Below, one piece after another: positions 34,644 to 49,600 of a stretch of DNA of 64,000 nucleotides. The position numbers and the translations under genes are program-made. The notes beneath the pieces were generated by a model. The model was given only the letters and a program-made list of their open reading frames with translations, did not search any database and was not told the origin of the DNA. The first letter of the stretch is position 1. Every line of letters begins with the position of its first letter. This stretch comes from Pseudeuparius sepicola (Eukaryota; Arthropoda; Insecta; Coleoptera; Anthribidae), in NCBI GenBank assembly GCA_963920635.1, contig OY987306.1:11364001-11428000 (forward strand), given 5' to 3'.

Positions 34644-37600
34644 GTAAGAAGATAACAATAGTAGATATATTATGCGAGTTGAATACACTATTTTTCTACG
34701 ACCACTCATAATAACAAGAAAAATAAGTAGGTATAGTATAGTCCAAAGCACGAAAGAAAACGTTTCTAATGAATGCGGGCAGTGTTGCGATATTTCCTTG
34801 TCATATACCCAATTAATTTAACCTAAACCCTAAAAATAACAATAGTGCAGTTAATAAATTTTGCAATACCCCCAAGTAACGCCGACATTACTCCGAATAT
34901 GATACCATAAAGATAACAAAACAAAAAACAAAAACACAACTGAAAGTCAAAACTTAAGAAACAGAGGACAAAACCGACAGGTCGTCCTTAATCACGAACG
35001 TAGAAAGAAGAAGAAGGGATTTCCTATACGAGTAGTCGTTATTTATTGGCAAATACAAGTTTTATCATATTGAAGCCGAATTTCTGAACTCTGTTATAGC
35101 GAAAAAATAAAGCTCGCATCACGGGACCACTTACCCATTTTTGTTTATCATTTATTTTTAACGCGGTGTAATAAAACACCTATTATATTTTTTTCAACAT
35201 CGTCGCGTCTACTATCGCCTTTGAAATACGGCAACACAGCACTTCTGCGAAGGAGTCGGCTGACAAAATCAGTTAGCCAACGCGTTTTGTGCCTGTTTCT
35301 ATAGTACGTAAAGTTAACTGCGTATTTGGGCTACCATACAGACCTCATTTTTTAGGCCGCTGGCAAGTTTTTTCCGCCGGCTCAGAGAGCTCAGTGGCGT
35401 TTCATATGTTCGGGAGTTAACGTGTGCAAAATGAGTAAACAGGGAAGAACGTTGCATTCTCAAGCACGAGAAATAATTGCCAATTTTATAAGGGTTTGCC
35501 TTTCTCCATAATCTAAAGCGTCACCGTTAAGAATAATATTAACAATAAATTAAATAACAATTATCTGAAAATTAAGTCAGTGAGTTACACAAAATTGAGC
35601 TACGCCCCTGAATTGTGACTAATTCTATAATATTTGCGAGTTCTTCCCCTTTACGTCGCACGCATTCTGCCGTAAGGAGGACTATATTTCTAAAGTCACT
35701 TGAAACAGCATAAAAAACTCACGTCACGCAGTTTTCAAAAATATACATATTCTACAAGCAACATAATATTTAACTTTTAAGGTGTTTTTAAGGTTGTCGT
35801 CAAACACAACGTAAAGGTTAATGCACCATCTACAGTGACCGGCAGAAAGTTGGACACAAATGGAAAACTTTTTTATTATAAATTTCTCAGAAAATTTTAT
35901 TCTTGATAAAAGTTGGTGCATCATTTCAAACCCAAAACGCATATACCAAAATTTAAATATCTCTTTTTGGATACGAGGTACATTCAAAAATGTCAAAATA
36001 GCTCAAGAGTAAAGTACCCTTATTTTTTTAAATACGGTAAAAAGTTACTTACAAAAGTTGTTTGGAATCAAAAGTGGATGTCAGATTTAAAGTCACAGCC
36101 ACCTAATCAAAAAAAAAGAAATTTAACTAACAAAAAAAAACAAAATACCGCAAGCGCAACTTATCGTGGGATAACACATGAATTTGCTACTTAACATTAA
36201 TTTTGTTCGATTAGCAGCTAGAAATTTAAATTAATCGAAATCAGAGCTTCAAAAAATTATATTTTTGTGTCCATTGAATAAAATAAGTCGTTTTTTTTGG
36301 CAAATTTTAATAATAAGTAATTTGAATGAAAACAGTAACTAAAAATATATTTGCCAAAAATTTTTTTCAACTCTGTTTGCCTTTGGGACAGCGGCATTTT
36401 AGGATTCTTAACAACGGAGAGGACAATATCCATTTCATTATCTTCGTTACCTGTTACATTTCTTCTATGTGGTACTTGACATTTATTTTGCACTGAACTG
36501 AACTGCTTAAAACTCCAAGAATTTTTGCCACAGTTGAGTAGTTGACATTTTTGTCTGGATGTCGTTCATTGAAAATATCTGATGTTTCTCGACAAGTATG
36601 ATAATTATCACCGTGTATTAAAACAATTTCCACTTTATCTTGAACACTAAGTGCAGGCATAGTTGCAGAATGACAATAACGGAGTTTGACATGTAAAATA
36701 ATTCTTCGCCGACAATTATTGTTTTCAAAGCCAACTTTGCAAGAGTTATTATTGGCCATAGCATGGATTATCCTATTAATCTTGTATTTTGTTCGATAGG
36801 TACCTCTAAGCAAATTTATTTTTAGTTACTGTTTTCATTTAAATAACTTATTATTAAAATTTGTCAAAAAAACTACTTATTTTATTCAATGGACACAAAA
36901 ATTTAATATTTTTAACCTCTGATTTCGATTAATTTAAATTTCTAGTTGCTAATCGAACTAAATTAAAGTTAAGTAGCAAATTCATGTGTTATCCCACGAT
37001 AAGTTGCGCTTGCGGTATTTTGTTTTTTTGTAATACACAGGGTGATCGAAAAAAAAAATACAAAAAAGTTAAATTTCTTTTTTTTTACTAGGTGGCTGTG
37101 ACTTTAAATCTGACATCCACTTTTGATTCCAAACAACTTTTGTAAGTAACTTTTTACCGTATTTTAAAAAATAAGGGTACTTTACTCTTGAGATATTTTT
37201 ACATTTTTGAATCTACCTCGTATCCAAAAAGTGATATTTAAATTTTGGTATGTGCGTCTTGAGTTTGAAATGATGCACCAACTTTCATCAAGAATAAAAT
37301 TTTCTGAGAAATTAATAATAAAAAAGTTTTCCATTTGTGTCCAACTTTCTGCCGGTCACTGTATTATTGTCAAAAGGTCTCTAAAAAGCTATATCGATTA
37401 AAACTATTTACGCAAGTATATCCTAAAATCTTAGAAATTATGGCACGCCTATCCACCGCATTTCGCTGAACAAGTGGCCAGCCGTCGAACAGTGTAGCCC
37501 ATGCATGCAAGTATTGGTGATATTATATTAGGCGAGCATGCAGTCACTTGTTTTTACTACAATATCTACCTTCTCTCTATCCTTCATCTCTTTTTACTGC

Positions 37601-40600
37601 TACTACCAGGTGCGATTCAATATGGTTAAAAAAGTGTTTTGTCTCGTATTTTATTGCCGAGACGCCTGTTCTCGAGCTACCCTGGTAAAATATAAATGAA
37701 CTCACTTAGAACACAGTGATATACGGGGAGCGATCTATTTCATAGCATTTGCCACGCTCTGCTACTGGTAAAAATACCAGACTTATCAGCAGAAATCACC
37801 CGTGTAAAATTCAAAGGTTTTTTATGCGGTCAGCGTCGACCAAGTAGGCAGCCAAGCGGGCGTAGCGATTTGATTGGTCGGCGTTTCGGAGATTCATCGA
37901 ACAGGTGTCGACGTGGGCTATTTAAGCTATTATAACCAATGCCGTGCACGGAAATAAGGATTGCGCTTTATTTTAAGGATTTTGCTTTTTTGTATAGATT
38001 TTTGTGTGGTGTTATTGTGTGTGAAACAAAATTATTGGTTTGCTTTGGTCTGAATTATTTCAAAGTTTATTTTATTCTTTTTTAGAGCATTTAAATAAAA
38101 TTTTTATAATATTATTAAGTGCCGCCCGCCGCCTAAGACAATTTTAGTCTCTACAGTTTTTTCTGTATAATCAGAAATAACGGAGCTGCAGAGATCTGAT
38201 GAAATACCAAAAAAAAATCACTCTTTTCAAAATATCTTGTGAACTTTTTTAAAAATTCAAAGGCATTAGATTGAGCATTCAAAACTGCAATTCTTTCCCC
38301 ATTTAACCGTTGTTCTAGCTCTGCTAGTTTCCGAGATCCCCATAGTGGGCATCGAAAAAAACTCACCCTGTATATATTTCTGATAAAATTATTACAAGGC
38401 CTTTTTCCTGTGAGTTTTGAGCTACCATCTTCGGACATCCGCCATATTAAAATTAGAATGACGTCACGTATTCCGCTTGGCAAACCCTTTCATTTGATAC
38501 CCATGTCAAGGAGGTTGTGAAGAAACAGGTAACCCGTGGTCCTGGGGCAGACGCCATATTGGATTTAGTATAACACGTTACTCACCTTATCGTTTTTTAT
38601 TCGTCAAACTCTTTAATTTGATAATCATATTAAGGGGGTTATAGAGAAAAAAAGGTAATCCGTCATCTTGAAGCGACGGTCATTTTGAGTGGGTCTTCTA
38701 GATTGTGATTGTATTGCCACCAGCACCAAAAGTGTGTGCAAAATTTCAGCTCAATTGGTCGAGTGGAACTGGTTTAAAATTTAGTTGCAAAATTTTACTC
38801 ACACCTACTAACAGGTGAAGTTAAATAAAAGCTTGTAAAATATTCTATTGATGTAATTTAATGATTACAAATAACTGAAGAATTGGGTACCGTTGTATTA
38901 TTGCAAAGTATGTAGATTAAAGTTTTGAAAATTTTATGTCGAAAAACTAAAAAAAACATGGACAATTTTGAGTGCATATTCCTCTGTTTTTTTTAATCTG
39001 ATGGTCATAGAAAAAGTATAGTGTGGAACTCTCACGAAATAGACGTTTCCCACTCGTGTAAGATGACTGCTACAAATTTTCACGCTCGTAGGAAATGTCT
39101 ATCTTTCTAATTGTAACACTTTGCGTATAATTTCCAGCTGTATGCGGTGCAACTCTTAGTAAGAACGAAGAAACTTACAGACGAAAACGACTCAGCAATG
39201 TCTTGTATTTCTTAATAATTTGGCTGGATATTTTAACCAATTTAGTGGCTGCATCTACGTGTGCTAGACTGGCAAGTGCCACTGTGGATTATATCAGCAA
39301 GGGCCATTTTAGGGAATTTTTGTTTGGTTTGGAACAGCACTCTCTGGGTGAACCATGGCCGGATGTGTTGGGTGTCACTATTATAGTAGTGATCACAGTT
39401 ATGTTCATGGTCGGCCTAGAAGTAAGTGCCTATTTATTCATTGTAATCACTATAAGAAAGAACACAAACGATCAGGGTTGTATAGAGAAATTTACCATTA
39501 CCACATCGGCCCTTTCATGTTACAAAGAAGTGAGGTGCTTCATCAAATAGCATGCAAATTCATAAAAGGAATTGTTGGCTGAAGAGTTTACTAAATACCA
39601 AAGCATTTTGAGGGTTGGGGTTAGATAATTTCGTTTAGAAACTCCTTGCATTAAAATATTTTCCATTACAGAAATCATCCGCAATTTCTACGCTTCTGCT
39701 GATTGCCTTACTTTGTAATTTCGCCTTCTTCACAACGATTGGAAGCTTTCACACCGTAACTAAGTTTTGGAAGTGGTGCGAAAATTTCAAGATACACTCA
39801 GCTAAAACGGTAGATATATTTTAGATAGCTACTCTTTATTGCAAAATGTAAATACTTTCCCATCTTTTAGGTTTTAAGAGCATCAGCTCTATGCTCATTT
39901 GCATTTGTTCATAGCATTCCGAAGAAGCCGAGAAACAGTTGTGTGAAGTTATATACTTTAGTTGTCAACCCCATGATATTTTACACAGTTATAGCAATAA
40001 TATTTTCATTAATGACGAGTTATAGGTAAGTTTATCTAACTGCTTCACTTCTGGACTCGTTCTATTGATCACTGAATATTTGCGGGACAGCAAAGTAGAT
40101 GAATATTTCTTTGATATTTCAGAGAACTACCTGGAACAGCCATACCCTTAATCCAAGTGTTCGAAAATCGCGACGTAGACTGGGCGCGTCCACTCATTGC
40201 AGTTTTCACAATTTCCGTGGCCTGCCTTGTCCAAACGGAAACTTTGCCGACCGTTTACATGGCCTTCGTCAAGCTCGCCAGCAAAGAGTGGCAGATATTT
40301 GTCAGCTCAATTCAGTACCATAATCAGCTCACCGGTGCACCGATTTTGGCAATATTTGCTGCGGGTAAGGACAATTTAATGCATTAAATATTTATTAATC
40401 TTCAGTTATTTAAGAGGTTAGCAGAAAATACAGTGCACAGAAATAGCACATTGCATCCTCCCTCCCTGGGTAGTGTTTAGTATTTAAATAAACAGGGTGT
40501 CAGAATAAGCAAATAAAGAATAGTTAAACAAAAGGTTCTTTATAAAATTAAAAATACTTCTAGTGTACAGCAGGCGCGGCTAGTGAGTAATTGTAGAGGT

Positions 40601-43600
40601 GGGTAAAATCGGGGTGGATAGTCCCGCAGTCGCAAATTTTTTGCAGTATGCTACGCACAAACTAACTCGGAATACACTGTTATCGCAGATACTTATAACT
40701 AGAAATATTTGTAATTTTCAGATGAAAAAATGTATCATCTAATCGAATTGAAGATACAATGAATATGTATGGGACATTTAAAGTCACCTCCCTCACCTCA
40801 ATATACTTTTCGTATGGAAGACGTATACAACTTTAGAAATATAATTCAGTCAAAACGTGGTCTGCTATAATAAAGTCGTCTAATATTTAATATTAACTTT
40901 TTTTAATCAAAGGGCACATGATAGCATAAACTTTTCTTTTATTCGGAGCCATTTTGTAACTACTACTACTACTGTCAACACACTTCTACACATATTATTA
41001 CATAACAGTTATGCTATAGCAGTATAAGCTTCCCCCACCGCACAGTTGAACTGTTATTGCAGACTATATAACTATACAGGGTGTAACTAAACTGATGGTC
41101 AAAAATGAAACCACGTATTCTTGGCGTCAAAATAAGGGCACTTCTTCATATATTTTTTTCTCCTACGGGCCATAGTTTTTTTTATACAGAGCGTAGAAGT
41201 TTGGAGAAAAATACACACATTTCTTAGTATTTCTAGAAGTATACGAGATATTTTTTCAAACTTGGCGTGTCACATGAGCAGATGAGCCGTCAAACTTAAG
41301 GTTGACATGAAGCTTCTGAGGCTCCCAGTTGCGGAGATACAGGGTGTTAGTAAAATTAATTAGTTCAGAAAAATATGAATACCCTGTATAATCGCATTTT
41401 TTAAATTTGTTTTGAGTGGTGAATAGAATGGTTAACAAAAAGTATCTCTTAGTATTTTTTCATATTCGCAGCCGTTTCTTAATTATTTTTAAAGAATAGT
41501 CACTTTAAGAATAAATCTAGCAATCTGTTGTTGTCAATTAAACTTTATTTAACAAAATACAAAAGCAAAAACGATAATAAAAGAAACTTATTGCTATTAG
41601 AAAATTAAATTATTAAATGTTCGGAATGACCGTCGTCTCTTTCAATACACGCAACTACGCGTTTCCGCATGTTTATTATTGCCATTGGCAAGTCCATAGC
41701 AAAAGTACATATCAGTCAATTCTTCAAATGAAAATATAATTTTTCAAAATATTGATACTAAAGTGCAAAGTTGGCAGCCAAATGATTCAAATAATGCCAA
41801 GTTTAATTGGCATCCACAGATTGTTAGATTTATTCTTAAAATGACTTGTTTATTGCAGCATTGCCGTTCTTTGAAAATAATTAAAAAACGGCTGAGAATA
41901 TGAAAAAATACTAAGAGATACTTTTTGTTAACCATTGAATTTACCATTCAAAACAAATTAAAAAAATGCGATTATACAGGGTATTCATATTTTTCTGAAC
42001 TAATTAATTTTAATAACACCCTGTATCTCCGCAACTGGGGGCCTCACAAGCTTCATATTAACCTTAAATTTGACAACTCATCCGCTCATGTGACACGCCA
42101 AGTTTGAAGAAAATATCTCTTAGACTTCTAGAGATACTAAGAAATTTGTGTATTTTTCTCTAAATTTCTACGCTCTGTATAAAAAAAGTATGGCCCGTAG
42201 GAGAAAAAAATATATGAAGAAGTGCCCTTATTTTGACTCCAAGAATACGTGGTTTCATTTTTGACCATCAGTTTAGTTACACCCTGTATAGGTCTGTGCT
42301 ACTATGTAAAAGCATTATGAGTGATCGGCCATCGACGACGGCGACTCTACTCGTCTCATTTCAGCTTCAGAGCGGGTGCGTATGCTGTTGTCTCTGTCTC
42401 ACTTGCAATGCATTTATATGGATTGTCATAACCCGTGAGGACAATTTAAAATACAGCCAGGCGGCTGCGGATAGGAATGAATAATTATTAGACATTAGTA
42501 TAAACTTGACCCCATTAGTAATAATTGGGGAGTTTTTGCATGAAAATATAATTGCATATTTTTAAATACAGGGTGTCCGGAAATTACGTGCACATACGGA
42601 AGGGGGTAATTCTTTGGCCCATTTTAAGAAAAAAACATTTTAATGAACGTATGTCGTAAACGTCCTAACTTTTGAGATACAGGGCGTTGAACTTCATTTT
42701 TTTTAAATTGAATTTTGGCTACATCTCCCGAAATAATCAAGTTGCTGAACTGAAATTTGGCACTGCTACGTTTTTGGGGATGGAGAATAAGCTGAAAATG
42801 TCAGTTTCTACGTGTCTCACAGATGGCGCCACTTGCGCTGTTTTGGATCGTGCTTTTACTCGTAACTTTTTTGAGGTTATCTTTTTGGTCTTGCAGATTT
42901 ATCATTTTAGTGCATCTTTTCATTCTACAACAAAAAGGTACCCTTGCTTCATACGGATAAAATCAACCGTTTGCGTTGAAATTGGCAAAATGTGCCCCAA
43001 AACACCTTTTGACTCCAATGTTCGAAACATACAATTTTCCCCGACCGCTTTCAAATGCTACAGATCAACTGTACCTTCAAAATTAAGAAAAAAATCCCTA
43101 TGAAGAATGCACCAAAAATTATTCGCTTTCAAAATGGAAAGGATTGAATTTGACAAAATTTGAACACCCTATTTCCAGAAAACCAATGGTGTTTTGACCA
43201 ATATCCATTTAGCATTTTTTTCTTCATTTTGAATGTACAGTTGATATGTAGCATTTGAAAGCGGTCGTTGAAAATTTTATGTTTCGAATATTGGAGTCAA
43301 CAGGTGTTTTGGGGCACATTTTGCCAATTTAAACGTAAACGGTTGATTTCATCGTTATGAAACAAGTGGCGCCCTCTATGAGATACGGTGAAATTGACAT
43401 TTTCAGCTTATTCTCCATCCCCAAAAACATAGCAGTGCCAAATTTCAGTTCAGCAGCTTGATTATTTCGGGAGATGTAGCCAAAATTCAATTTAAAAAAA
43501 TGAACTTCAACGCCCTGTATCTCAAAAGTTAGGACGTTTACGACATACGTTCATATGAAGTTTTTTTCTTAAAATGGGCCAAAGAATTACCACCTTCTGT

Positions 43601-46600
43601 ATGTGCACGTAATTTCCGGACACCCTGTATAGGTTAGGTATTATTAAACTTGAAAAAAATTTGAAATAAATTAGGTGGGTCATATTGACCAAATGACCTT
43701 ATGGAGAAGCCGCGCGTCTGGTGTACGTATATTTTTACACCCCCCTATTTTCTATATTTTTGAGTTTAGGAAAAAAGTTTCATTTAAAAGTTGTAGAAGC
43801 CAAAGCAAGCCTTTTTCGGCGTTTATTTAAACTTACACGGGATGTGCAGAAATTCGGTACCAAACCAAACTTGTGTTTTTTTAATAATAATAATATTTAA
43901 AATCTGCTCATTGTCACAATTTCAATGATGTATATACAGAGTGTTCCAGCGGAAACGTAACAGGCTCTATACCGGCCAGGATTTTTTTTTTTTAAACGCA
44001 AAAATACGTCAATTTTGTTTGGCAGGGAGACATCTTTTGGCTTAAAATTGATAGATCTATCTGCAACCCTTTGATCAGGGGTTGAACCCTTTCAAAAAAT
44101 TTAAATGGGAAGGGGTTCGTGTCGCACACCTTTGGAAACGTCTCTCAATTCTCTATACACATTAATGCAACCATATTTTAAGAGCGGATAGGTACCTACT
44201 CATCATCATATTTATAACATTTTTTCCAATAATATTGTAAGGTATACTCGCAAAGTTTCATTTTAGAAAAATTGACATCAAAATTGCAAAATTGGAAGTT
44301 TCAAGATCGAATATTTTCCAAGCGCTTGAAACAAACATTTACATAGTTGAAATTGTGACATTGAGCAGATTTCAAATATCTAAAAAACAAAAGTTTGGTT
44401 TGGCATCGGTTTTCTGAGCATCCTGTATAAAACTGAATGAACGCTGGAAAAAGTTTGCTTTGGCTTCTACAACTTTTATCCGAAACTTTTTTCCCAAACC
44501 TCAGAAATATAGAAAATATATGTGATCAAATGGTACCTAACTACCAGATTTGAAATCAGTCCTCACCAACTTTCTTGAATATAATTTTGCCTACCCTCCT
44601 GTCAAGAACAATTTCACGATATTTATATATGATTTTTAAACGTTTGTGCCAGTGTGCAAGGGAGGGATTTTATTTTTATTTCTCATTTTTTGTTTCGTAA
44701 AAATATCTCTTCATATAAAGTTTCTCCTGGCAAAAAACGAGACTCTATAGCTAAAAGTAATATTTGATATAAAAGTAACCAAACAGCTTCCAGTACTTAA
44801 CCCGAATAGTGTTTAATACACTGGGAACTTAAAACACTGCAACCGAAAGAAGCTCAGAATTGTGTTTACCGAGCCTGGTTACCAGTTGGTTAAGAATTAC
44901 AGGAGGTTTTCTCCTTTTCTGTTTCCTTCTGTCAGACAAGCCGGTAACTCTGGTTACCGGTTGGTTAATGTCGGACCATACCCTTAATATCACCCACGGC
45001 GTAAACCCTGCAGATTGAAATTCAATCATAGACTAGTATGTTTATCTCGACGAGTTCGATCCGATTGAGAGAGGTTTGAATTCACTGGAGCGGACTCAAA
45101 TAGACGGCATAAACCCTACAGATTGAAATTCAATCATATTTAAAATTCAAGTTAAGCCGCTATTTTCAAACAGAAGTTGGCCAGAATGTGCACCAACCTA
45201 CTGTGGAATAAGTATGATAAGTTAATGTACCTAAACTCTATTCAAACTAAACGCAAGTGAAATATAAACAAAAGTTGTTGCATGGCTAGCGAGTGATACG
45301 CACGTGATCGGCTTGCTATTGGCTAGTTGGCAATAAAGTTTTTTCCGGCGGGCGAGTTCAGAGAGTCGTTATTTATTACAGAGGTGTATTGAGTTGCAAG
45401 TGGACTTTTAATTTTTTCCGATATAATTCTTTCGCCGTTTATTAATTGTTGGAGCTACGATTTGTGTTCATAGTAGAAATTTGCAGGTAAGTGAAGGACT
45501 AGGTGTGCCATAAAAGTTTGTTTTTAAAGTACTTAATACTGGGGCATATTATTTTAATATTTTATATTATAAAATTCATAGAGATCGCCCTTAATGCGGC
45601 CCTACCTCGTATTAGTCCTCAGAATTGTTCACGTGTTTCCATCGTGTAAATGTTTACGCGCTACTTGCATTTTGATTGAATAGAGTGTAGAGAGGATTGA
45701 AAACCGTAGGATTCAATAATGATGATGTATATGTAGAATTATATAAGATTTGACATAACTCAATCGGATCCATTTCAATCCGATCGAGTTGTCACGAGAT
45801 AAACGTAGTTACATTAATGACATTACGACTTTGTTTTACCCGACGTTTTTAGATCTCTACTTAAGTGTGTTCATAACTTTGAATAAACCGCAGGAAGGAG
45901 CAAATTTGGGCTTAACGCTTGACCGGGACAGTCTCTGCATTATATGGCGGAATGCCGTTTCCGTTTTTACAGTGGCGCACACCTTTGAGTTGTTTCGACA
46001 AACTAATCGAAGAAGAAATTTTCATTTTTCGTGAAGGCAGTACCTGCAATTCAGGCAAAAGTTATAAGATACGTTTATGTCTTTAAGTTTAGGAATCCTT
46101 ATACTAATTTTAAATTTCCAATTATGAAGAAGTGAGTACCTACACAAACGCTTATGCCACGTTGATGCATGGCCTCACAAGTTAATTTTAATTGCAAAAT
46201 TACTTAGCCATGGATTATTATCCTCAAACATTTTAGTTTTGGCGATCAGAGAAATGCTACAAGCCGCACAGCTAAGCATAATAACTTGAAAAAGAATCTA
46301 AATACCACATACTGACACCTATCACCGTGTCAGATATCAAAATATTGTGTCAAAACTTGATTACAACTCAGGGGGGTTTCCGTCTCACGTATTTTATAAT
46401 ACCTACACATACAGTGGAAATCACGGATCTTCATCCCTACGACACAATAGTCGACTATGGAAATTGCATTGTTGGCCATTGTGACGTAGGGATGAAGATT
46501 CGTAATAACCTCTATATAGATATGGCTCCTTGCTGGGATTCTTTATTCAAAGATTCATAAGTCCACAAGTATATAATTTTCATAATGTTTTTTTAATTCT

Positions 46601-49600
46601 TCTTTCAAGCTTTAACCTTTATTGTTTTAGGAAGTTTGGCGGCAATTCTATCATTCGCTTGCCCTCTTTCTCTTCTAATAAAACTTCTGAACACTTCGTG
46701 CTTGCTGAAATGTGTAATCATTTCTCTGCAAGTTGTCTACAATCGATATAAGCCAGAAGTGTTTCACGACGACTGCCTAGGTATGCATGTAAAAAAGAAC
46801 CTTCCATATTATTAATGTAACAGGTTTATAATTCTAGTGTTCAATACAAACGTGCAATACAGTAAACTAAATCAGGCAATGAAATCGTCCAACGTACATC
46901 CGTCATCAGTATTGGAGAGAATTAAGTCGTGTTTTGGACAGAAATCTAATTACGTTCATCGTCTTAGTTCCCCTAAAAACAGTACTTCTAGCAATAATAT
47001 TAAAGGTAGGACATGTATATAGGTACCAAGTGATTTGAATTGCTACTGTTATCTTAGCCGTAGTATAAACAAAAAAAATCGAAAGTATCAGCATCTTCAG
47101 GTGTGCTTAGTAATAATTCTAACCAATTTTTAGTAAACTACTTTGCAGAAGAACGAGAATGCCTGTTATTAGACGACTACAGCAACAAGTCAATTAACAT
47201 AGACATGGCGGATCAAAGTTGCTCTGACAACGAAGATGAACATGATCTAGAAGTGGTGTCTTGTAATGACGATGACTCTGATAGCTCGACTGACATTGAC
47301 ATAATCGTTGAAGAATACAGGCAGGGTCTTAAGGTAGAAGCTCAGAATTTCCTTATAGGTGTCTAAAAGAGATTTTATTTTAGGTTGCAACTGTTGGAAA
47401 ATTTAACGAACCAAGGCCGTCGACGAGAGTTACCTCTTTGGTTGTGTCCATGTGTTTAGCTGTGATATTAGTAGCCTCGATAAATATTTCACTTTACAAC
47501 TTTAGGATAATTCACGTTTACTGGCCTGATGTTGTTGGTTCGTAGAAAGTTGGACATGTTCAAAAATAACAAGAATAACGCTTCATTTTAGCTATAATAC
47601 TCTGCGTCGTTGTGATGTTAGCCATGCCCCAGAATGCATCAGACAAGAGCAAAGACGATGTTCTCCCATCATTTTTGTTTCCAATATGTCACACTCTATC
47701 TATCGTAGTTAATTTAATATTGGCAGCCACCCTAATAACAGAAATTTGGCAAGGCATTATATTTTGGATACTAGCAGGTAAATTTTTTATTTTCTACTAT
47801 TTAACCGTTTGGTCGCTTACCCTAGATTGTAGGTATTGCACAGGGTGTGCCAGTTAAGTCGTTACGAGCGATTATCTCTTTAATTTTTAAGATAAGATAA
47901 ATTGGCGGTTCAAAAACTGGAACACCATGTACATTAGACACAAGAACTATAGACCGGTACCATGAAATTTGCAAAGATACATTTTGTAGAAAAAGCCATT
48001 TTAGAACAAACATTTTAGAAATATTACAAGAGTTGCGAATCTTTACGCACTCCCTTGCAATAAATGTAACTTCTTTTTAAACATAAACCTAAATATAAAA
48101 TAAGATCGACTTCGAAATATAGTTTCTTCGGCAGTGTATTTTGTAAACTTCTGGTTAATTTTTTGCTTCTATTTATAGTGCCTTATTCTAAGGGAAAGAC
48201 TCTCTTGAAAAATATTCGTAGGAGCCTTATTTTACTTATAAATAGTATAGGCCCCAAAATGCGCTGTTTTCTAAACACAGAGTTTAATTCATTTTTGCCA
48301 CTGAATTTGCTTAGTTTTGATCAAAATATACTTACTGTTTTATATGGATCGCTGTTTAAGCGTCGTTACCCATTTCCGGTAGCAATATTCTCGTGCAATT
48401 TAGAAATTGTGATACAAAAAATATGTGTGCGGAAATTCGCAAAAAGACCTCGAGCAAATACACTGGTGTTTATGATCTGAATACAACATTTTCTTAAGAT
48501 GTTTGAAGTGTTATAACGCCTGCTTTTTGTAGACATAGCTCTCCAGTGCCAACCTTGACCCTAGACATTGAAGCGGAAGCGTCGAGTTAGTCGGGTATTA
48601 AGGTTCATTTGCCCCGCGTTTTAAACTTCGACAAAAAATTTCTTTCGCACTTTCCTTTTTAGTAGACGTCCCCCATTGTGCGGTTAAAATTTGTTACATC
48701 ATGACTGAATCACCCTGTATACCCAAGTAGCAAAGTAGCTGTATTAATTTTTTCTTACCGAACGGAAAAGTTTTATAACGTTTTATAAGTGCTTAAAAAT
48801 AGTTAATTTGCTGTGTTATCGTCTCGAGTATTACCATTTTGCTGTGTGCAACTAATTTGTTCTGTAATATAGTTCTTAGAACGTTCTTTCAGCTAAATTA
48901 TAGAACGTTTATAAAATAGTTTTTTAATTGTTCTATAAACGTTTATAGTACTACGTATACGACTGCTACACGTCTGTTTAGTGGTTACAACTAAATGGTT
49001 CGGTTAGTTTTGCGTATATAACTGTTTTATAAGAACATAATTAAGCACTCTATAAATCAGCTTTGTAAGAGTTTGGCAAATCACAGTTCAGTTCCTTAAA
49101 ATATATTTTTACTTCCAAAGATGCTTTTAAAAAACTATTTTATAGAAGTACTTACCAAGTATTTAAATTAACAGCATTGAAGCAAGCATAAATACCAAAA
49201 CGCGCGCATTGCAATCATTACAGAACGGTTTAGGTGTGCTCTCAACACCTAACCTAAAAACTTAGGTACATTAAAACGTGTGTATGATGTCGTTTTCAAG
49301 GGAAAATGGGTGCATTTCGTAGAAAATTAAAGAAGAATTATCATTTAATTCAGCAAAATATTTATTCGGATAATAAATACCTATAATAGCATTGCCAGTA
49401 ATGCTAATGATAAAATCACTTCCACCAAAGAAGATTTAAAATCAAATACCGACAACTCTTTCAGCTGTGTTGTATATGCTGCTGATGATTGTAATTTTCA
49501 TCAAAAGTCTTCAACGTTCAATGAAACAGAGAAAATAGAGTTACGTGAACATCTGAACTATCTTATACATCCTAAAATAAAATAAAAATATGTTGTCTAT

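Noticed and set aside
42672..43103. 143-codon plus-strand frame
   Set aside because: It runs along the left arm and centre of a palindromic element; the opposite arm gives similar chance frames and there is no domain.
45290..45480. Possible promoter (gc-richer stretch with gcaataaagttttttccggc)
   Set aside because: It lies in the expanded part of a MITE copy and resembles another repeat at 35370; no gene start follows.
48163..48480. 105-codon frame after a possible acceptor in the last transporter intron
   Set aside because: No membrane pattern or motif, and its phase and content do not fit the transporter C-terminus as well as exon 11.
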